The notes under the pieces: generated by a model
What the model saw: only the letters and a program-made list of their open reading frames with translations
Told to the model about the DNA's origin: nothing
Databases searched by the model: none
Source of the DNA: Planctomycetota bacterium
GTDB taxonomy: Bacteria > Planctomycetota > UBA8742 > UBA2392
Assembly: GCA_020638635.1 (NCBI GenBank)
Contig: JACKIE010000002.1
Location: 372,001-436,000 of the forward strand
Reading direction: 5' to 3'
DNA length: 64,000 nt
In this document: in pieces, positions 59,433-64,000 of the stretch
Numbering within the stretch: position 1 is the first letter of the stretch
How the letters are laid out: each line of letters begins with the position of its first letter
Made by a program: the position numbers and the translations under genes

Positions 59433-60692
59433 ATCGACATCTACCCGCTGATCCTGATCGCGCGCAGGCACCTGCTGCACAACACGTTCCGCACCGTGAT
59501 TTCCGTGGCGGGCGTGGCGGTGGGGGTGATGTTCATGGTGATGCTCAGCGCCCTGATGACCGGCTTCGAGCAGAAGTTCGTCACCGAAACCATCGAGAGC
59601 AGCCCGCACCTCACCATCTACGACGAGCAGCGCCAGGTGCCCGACGAGTTCGCCCAGTGGCTCGGCGAAAAGCACAACGGCGTCGCCGTGGTCGAGGGCG
59701 CGCGGCCGCGCGACCGCCTTCGCCGAATCAAGAAACCCGGCGAGATCGTGCAGATGCTGCGCGCCATGCCTGAGGTGCAGGCGGCGGCGCTCAATGCCGT
59801 GGGCACGGCCATCGTGAGCTACGGCTCGCGCGAGCGCGGCGTGAACCTGATGGGCATCGAGCCCGAGGACCAGGAGGCCGTCAACGAAATCGACACCTAC
59901 ATCGAGGACGGCCGCATCTACGACCTCTACTCATCGGGCGGCGCCATGCTGCTGGGCGCAGGCATCGCCGAGCTGCTGGGCGTGAAAAAGGGTGACACCG
60001 TCAACGTGAAGCTGCGCGATGGCGACACGCGGCCCCTGCGCATCGTGGGCATCTTCAAGACCGGCGTGACCACCATCGATTACTCACGCGCCTACACGCT
60101 GATCAGCGTGGCGCAGCAGCTGCTGGGCATGGGGCGCGACGTGAACCAGATCGTGGTGCGCCTGCGCGACTACGAGTCCGCGCGGGACACGGCCGCCAGG
60201 ATCGAGGCCATGATCAACTACCGCACCGAGAGCTGGCAGGAAGCCAACGAGAACTTCCTGTCGATCTTCGTGATCCAGCAGGTGATCACTTACCTGGTCA
60301 CCAGCGGCATCATGATCGTGGCGGCCTTTGGCATTCTCAACGTGCTGGTGATGCTGGTGATGGAGAAGATGCCCGAGATCGCCATGCTGAAGTCGATGGG
60401 CTATTCCGGCCGTGACGTCACCCTGGTGTTCCTGCTTGAGGGCATCGCGATCGGCACGGTGGGGGTGCTGACGGGCTGCGTGCTGGGCTATTACCTGACC
60501 GAGTTCGTGGGCAGCCTGCCGATCCCGCAGCGCGGCCTGATCGAAAGCGAACACCTGACCATGAACAACGCCTTCTACCTGTACGTAAGGGCAGGCGCCG
60601 CCGCGCTGGTGGTGACCCTGATAGCCTCAGTACTGCCAGCCATGAGAGCCGGCCGCATGGACCCGGTAGTAACTTTGCGCGGGCATGCCTAG
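59433..60692 (+). CDS. FtsX-like ABC permease 1 (probable ATC start)
   Basis: About 419 residues if read from ATC 59433, which has AGGGAG 5-6 bp upstream. No ATG, GTG or TTG lies between the previous stop and GTG 59496, and starting at that GTG would remove part of TM1 and the preceding conserved IYPLILIARRHLLHNTFRTV. With ATC the length equals that of permease 2 exactly. It has four TM helices in MacB/LolC arrangement: one at the N-terminus and three at the end, with a large periplasmic domain between. Its TAG stop lies in a palindromic repeat. Confidence 0.82.
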   Translation: MDIYPLILIARRHLLHNTFRTVISVAGVAVGVMFMVMLSALMTGFEQKFVTETIESSPHLTIYDEQRQVPDEFAQWLGEKHNGVAVVEGARPRDRLRRIKKPGEIVQMLRAMPEVQAAALNAVGTAIVSYGSRERGVNLMGIEPEDQEAVNEIDTYIEDGRIYDLYSSGGAMLLGAGIAELLGVKKGDTVNVKLRDGDTRPLRIVGIFKTGVTTIDYSRAYTLISVAQQLLGMGRDVNQIVVRLRDYESARDTAARIEAMINYRTESWQEANENFLSIFVIQQVITYLVTSGIMIVAAFGILNVLVMLVMEKMPEIAMLKSMGYSGRDVTLVFLLEGIAIGTVGVLTGCVLGYYLTEFVGSLPIPQRGLIESEHLTMNNAFYLYVRAGAAALVVTLIASVLPAMRAGRMDPVVTLRGHA

Positions 60693-60858
60693 TGGCATGC
60701 CTGACAGTGGCATGCGCACAGTGGCATGCGCACAGTGGCATGCGCTTCCAGCGCATGAGTAGTTCCACGCGCTTCCAGCGCGTGGCTGGCCATGGCCTTG
60801 AAGGCCATGGCACTACTCACGGCCTGGAAGGCCGTGCCACTCACTACAGTGCCTCTCA
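60683..60858. repeat. Palindrome cluster between the two permease genes
   Basis: It starts at the stop of permease 1. A 14-base unit ACAGTGGCATGCGC occurs three times in tandem (60704-60745). Three interrupted palindromes then follow, with centres TTCC(A), CTTGAAG and CCTGGAAGG. It splits an otherwise continuous transporter operon. Confidence 0.8.
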
Positions 60859-60906
60859 CAGACGGTGCCACTTCTCCTGCCCTGTTGCCGCTTGTAGCTT
60901 GCTACG

Positions 60907-62166
60907 ATGGGGGTTTTCGGGGCTTTGCTTCTGCTGATCCGGCGGCAGGTTACTCATGACCTGTTCCGTACTTCAGTGTCCGTGGGCGCGGTGGCCTGCG
61001 GCGTGATCATTACGGTGGCCGTCAACGGCGTGATGGCGGGCTTTGAGACCAAGTTCGTGCTACGTACCATCGAGACCAGCCCCCAGATTATGGTCTACGA
61101 CGACCCCGCCGGCGGCGGACGTGGCCTGGCCGACGACTGGTCCGACCAACTGGGTATCGTCACCGTCACCAGCGCCCCGGCGCCCGACCAGCCCCCGCGC
61201 ATCGAAAAGCCCGCCGAGTTGCTGGCCGCACTGGCCGCCATGCCCGAGGTCCGCGCGGCCGCACCGGCCATGGTGGGCTCGGCCATTTTCCAGTTCGGCG
61301 GCCGAGAAGCGCGCGCCGACCTGAGCGGAATAGTGCCCGAGCAGCACCAGCGCGTGGTGGACCTCGAGAAAGACCTGGTCTCGGGCACTCTGACCGACCT
61401 GTACGCCTCGGGCGACGGTGTGATTCTGGGCCAGGGCCTGGCCGACACCCTGGGCGCCAAGCGCGGCGACTTCGTCACGGTGCGGCTCAGCATCGGCGAA
61501 CGCCACGCCCTGCGCGTCGTGGGGGTAATCCACACCGGCGTGACGCTGACCGATCTGCGTTCGGCCTACACACTGCTCAGCGTCGCCCAGCGCATCATGG
61601 GCAGAGGCCGCGAGGTCAACCGCGTGGCCGTGCGGCTGCATGATTTCGACGACGCGCTGGAGGTGGCCGAGCGCATTGAGGCCCTGACCGGCAAACGCGC
61701 GATCTCGTGGCAGGAGTTCAACACCCACGTGATCTCGCTGCTGAACACCAACCGCATGCTGACCGACATCGTGGGCGTGGGCGTGCTGATCGTGGCGGGC
61801 TTTGGCATCCTGAACGTGCTGATGATGACCGTCTTGGACAAGCTGAACTCGATCGCCCTGCTGAAAGCCGTGGGCTACAGCGCCCTGGAGGTCAGCCTGG
61901 CCTGGCTGGGGCTGGGTCTGGTGGTGGGCTTGCTTGGAGTCGCGGTGGGCTGCAGCCTCGGCTATTATGTGGTGGAACTGCTGGGCACGATACCGATCCC
62001 GCGGCTCGCGGTGGTGGACACCGAGACGCTGCTGGTCAACAACCTGCCGAAGCACTACGTGCTGGCGGGCGGCGTGGCGGCCGGAGTTTCCATGCTGGCG
62101 GCCATGCTGCCGGCGCTGAAGGCCGGCCGGCTTGACCCGGTCGAGATCCTGCGGGGCCATAGCTGA
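60907..62166 (+). CDS. FtsX-like ABC permease 2
   Basis: 419 residues. N-terminal TM1 (LFRTSVSVGAVACGVIITVAV), the MAGFETKF turn shared with permease 1 (MTGFEQKF), a ~240-residue periplasmic domain, then three TM helices (DIVGVGVLIVAGFGILNVLMM, GLGLVVGLLGVAVGCSLGY, AGGVAAGVSMLAAMLPAL) ending in DPVEILRGHS. It is a paralogue of permease 1, with which it probably forms a LolC/LolE-like heterodimer. Its stop overlaps the ATPase start. Confidence 0.92.
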   Translation: MGVFGALLLLIRRQVTHDLFRTSVSVGAVACGVIITVAVNGVMAGFETKFVLRTIETSPQIMVYDDPAGGGRGLADDWSDQLGIVTVTSAPAPDQPPRIEKPAELLAALAAMPEVRAAAPAMVGSAIFQFGGREARADLSGIVPEQHQRVVDLEKDLVSGTLTDLYASGDGVILGQGLADTLGAKRGDFVTVRLSIGERHALRVVGVIHTGVTLTDLRSAYTLLSVAQRIMGRGREVNRVAVRLHDFDDALEVAERIEALTGKRAISWQEFNTHVISLLNTNRMLTDIVGVGVLIVAGFGILNVLMMTVLDKLNSIALLKAVGYSALEVSLAWLGLGLVVGLLGVAVGCSLGYYVVELLGTIPIPRLAVVDTETLLVNNLPKHYVLAGGVAAGVSMLAAMLPALKAGRLDPVEILRGHS

Positions 62167-62924
62167 TGATCGAGCTGAACCATCGCGAACGCGGCAAACC
62201 GGTGATCGAGCTGCGCGACCTCACGCGCACGCTGGGCGAAGGCGAAACCGCGAACCTGGTGCTGAAGGGCGTCAACCTGACCATCCGCCAGGGCGAGTTC
62301 TGCAGCATTGTGGGGCCGTCAGGGTCCGGCAAGTCCACGCTGATGTACCTGCTGGGGGCGCTGGACCGCCCGACCGGCGGCCAGGTGCTGATCGACGACC
62401 ACGATACCCGAGGCATGGGCGACCTTGAACTAGCCGAGCTGCGCAACCAGAAGCTGGGTTTCATCTTCCAGTTCCACTACCTGATGCCCGAGTTCAGCGC
62501 GCTGGAGAACGTGATGATGCCCATGTTCAAGCGCGGCCTGGCGCGAGGCGATGCCACCGAGCGCGCCCATGAGTTGTTGACGCACCTGGGCATCGGTGAC
62601 AAGACCCACCGCCCCCCGGGCAAGCTGTCCGGCGGCGAGCAGCAGCGCGTGGCGATCGCCCGGGCGCTGGCCAACCAGCCCCTGGTGGTGCTGGGCGACG
62701 AGCCCACAGGCAACCTGGACACCAGCAACGCCGACAACGTTTTCGCCATCTTCGAAAAACTGGTAAAAGAAGAGCACCAGACCATCGTTGTGGTGACCCA
62801 CGACCTCGACCTGGCGGCCCGGACCGACCGCATCATCCGCCTGGTGGACGGGCTGGTGGTTGACGACGGCCCCACGGCCGATGTGATGGAGCGCATGCGG
62901 GCGGCGATCGGCACCCATGAGTGA
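62166..62924 (+). CDS. LolD/MacB-type ABC ATPase
   Basis: 252 residues. Walker A GPSGSGKS (about 50), the LolD-characteristic Q-loop GFIFQFHYLMPEFSALENVMMP, signature LSGGEQQRVAIARAL (about 155), Walker B LVVLGDEPTGNLD and switch His in VVVTHDLDLAA. The QFH-LLP-F-ALENV stretch is a strong LolD mark, which suggests lipoprotein release from the inner membrane. An unrelated MacB-like role is possible, given the adaptor. Confidence 0.93.
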   Translation: MIELNHRERGKPVIELRDLTRTLGEGETANLVLKGVNLTIRQGEFCSIVGPSGSGKSTLMYLLGALDRPTGGQVLIDDHDTRGMGDLELAELRNQKLGFIFQFHYLMPEFSALENVMMPMFKRGLARGDATERAHELLTHLGIGDKTHRPPGKLSGGEQQRVAIARALANQPLVVLGDEPTGNLDTSNADNVFAIFEKLVKEEHQTIVVVTHDLDLAARTDRIIRLVDGLVVDDGPTADVMERMRAAIGTHE

Positions 62925-64000
62925 GCCGGAAAAACAACCGGGCCAGGAAGAAGGCGGCGAAAGCGTCGTCCACAATTACGTGGATGCCGAGCGCCCGGGT
63001 TCCGAGTTCGACACCCGCGAGATGCCCGCCCTGCCGGAAAAGACCGACGACCCCGACGAAACCAGGCCCGACGAGAGTGTCCACGGCGTGTTCGTGGACA
63101 GCACGCGGCCTGGCTCCAACCACGACACCATCGTCGCCCAGCGCGACACGGGCAGCGAGAGCGTCGAGCGCATCGCCGCCAGCCCCGGCCGCACGGGATC
63201 GAACGACCAGACCCGCAGCTTTGAGAGAGCCGACGACGAGGACGACGAAGACGCCACGGCCATGGCTACCCGCAAGGCCGACGCGTTCGACGACCTGGAG
63301 ACCCGCGAAGTACCGGCCCTCAGCGACGACTGGAAGCGCCGCGCCTCGGAAGTGGCAGATGCCATGGGCGAATCGGCCCAGATCGTGGGCCCATTCGGTG
63401 ACGAAGAACCGCTGGACACCTCTTTGGCCGCGTCGGTTGCGGCGGCCAGCGGAGAGTTGCCGCTTCCCACAGGTGATTCGACAAACAAGGTGGCTGGGTC
63501 GGTGCTCGAGAAGGCCCGAGCGGCGCAACTGGAATGGGAAGCGTTGCGCTTTGAACAACGCTTGCCCTACTTTGAAGATCTGCGCAACGAACTGGTCACG
63601 CAACGCGGCGATTACGTGCCCTCGATGGCGACCGCGATCGGCCGTCCGATGGTTGAGACCTTGAGCGGCGAATACATGCCGGTGCTGGAAGCGCTCCGCA
63701 CGCTGGATGAAATCGTTCCGCCGCTGCTGGTTGATCAGCACTCCGCGGGACCGCCGGCCACACACCAGGGTTTGAGCGCCGCGGTTCGCATGACTCCTTA
63801 CGGTGTAATCCTGCTGGCTAACGGCGCCCGCTCGCCGTTTGCGTTCCCGATGACGCTGGCAATTGACGCCCTGGCGACGGGAAACGCCGTAGTGTTGTGC
63901 GGCGCTGACACGCATCCGCGCCTGAACGAGACCATGCGCAAGCTGTTCCAGCGAGCGAAGTTCCCGGACGGCCTGGTGCAGGTAGTGGGAGGCGACAGTG
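62917..64000 (+). CDS. Aldehyde-dehydrogenase-family protein with long acidic N-terminal extension (runs off right edge)
   Basis: At least 361 residues, still open at the window end. It starts at ATG 62917, overlapping the ATPase by 8 bp. Residues 1-190 are acidic and probably disordered, with loosely repeated units (RPGSEFDTREMPALP; RPGSNHDTIVAQRD; DDLETREVPALSDD). From about residue 195 it resembles the ALDH N-terminal domain: VLEKARAAQLEWEALRFEQRL, YGVILLANGARSPFAFPMTL, DALATGNAVVLCGADTHPRL. The catalytic Cys would be beyond the edge. ALDH relation is moderately certain. Confidence 0.7.
   Translation, partial: MSEPEKQPGQEEGGESVVHNYVDAERPGSEFDTREMPALPEKTDDPDETRPDESVHGVFVDSTRPGSNHDTIVAQRDTGSESVERIAASPGRTGSNDQTRSFERADDEDDEDATAMATRKADAFDDLETREVPALSDDWKRRASEVADAMGESAQIVGPFGDEEPLDTSLAASVAAASGELPLPTGDSTNKVAGSVLEKARAAQLEWEALRFEQRLPYFEDLRNELVTQRGDYVPSMATAIGRPMVETLSGEYMPVLEALRTLDEIVPPLLVDQHSAGPPATHQGLSAAVRMTPYGVILLANGARSPFAFPMTLAIDALATGNAVVLCGADTHPRLNETMRKLFQRAKFPDGLVQVVGGDS

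Noticed and set aside
60683..60858. CRISPR-like array
   Set aside because: The 14-base units are tandem without spacers and the rest are palindromes; no cas genes are near.

Overview
This is a GC-rich bacterial chromosome segment packed with short, mostly divergent or convergent operons of one to six genes. Genes for LPS-type kinase chemistry, a LolD-like lipoprotein-release ABC system, lipoproteins with lipoboxes, MurD and a type II secretion/type IV pilus-like pair point to a diderm bacterium. The lysine/alanine/proline-rich tails on enzymes, many lineage-specific hypothetical proteins and the gene repertoire resemble Planctomycetota, but that assignment is an inference because there is no rRNA or other marker to settle it. 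No rRNA, tRNA, CRISPR array, prophage or IS element was recognised.

Layout. 1-10 kb: edge of a DUF1778 antitoxin, hflX, a GspL/GspM-like pair, an orphan RND adaptor lipoprotein, pyroglutamyl peptidase, hemD, a VTT membrane protein, sppA and a B12-binding protein. 10-19 kb: lipA, a bacterial eRF1-like (baeRF) protein, a phosphohexomutase, an N-acyl-ornithine carbamoyltransferase whose specificity residue predicts succinylornithine, a tandem universal stress protein, a PEGA lipoprotein, murD and an SRPBCC protein. 19-24.4 kb: a minus-strand operon that looks like a complete bacterial ESCRT-III/Vps4-type membrane-remodelling system. It holds three small coiled-coil proteins with Snf7/CHMP-like organisation, a meiotic-clade AAA ATPase with an N-terminal MIT-like domain, a WaaP-like kinase and an unknown 258-residue protein. 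A four-helix-bundle (S23-like) gene flanked by repeats sits in its middle. This is the most interesting feature of the window.

24.5-33 kb: an ABC exporter, a ThiF/MoeB-type E1-like enzyme, a CDP-alcohol phosphatidyltransferase, an altered P-II protein, a response regulator-hypothetical-groES-groEL operon, a ParE-type toxin-antitoxin pair and threonine aldolase. 33-41 kb: a plus-strand run of asparaginase, CoaB-like ligase, FAH-family hydrolase, DHH phosphoesterase and family-4 uracil-DNA glycosylase, then AMMECR1 and the electron-transfer flavoprotein genes. 41-54.6 kb: a degenerate adenylate-forming protein with a histone-H1-like tail, SpoIID, a double-VWA membrane protein, a beta-propeller operon, ahcY, an O-methyltransferase with an H1-like tail and asd. 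54.6-64 kb: an HTTM-DCC membrane cassette, a molybdopterin oxidoreductase, a GNAT acetyltransferase, a four-gene MacA/LolCDE-like ABC system and the start of an aldehyde-dehydrogenase-family gene.

A second theme is small palindromic repeats. Several families sit at gene ends, supply TAG stop codons, interrupt murD in frame, and flank the S23-like gene, with a matching copy between groES and groEL.
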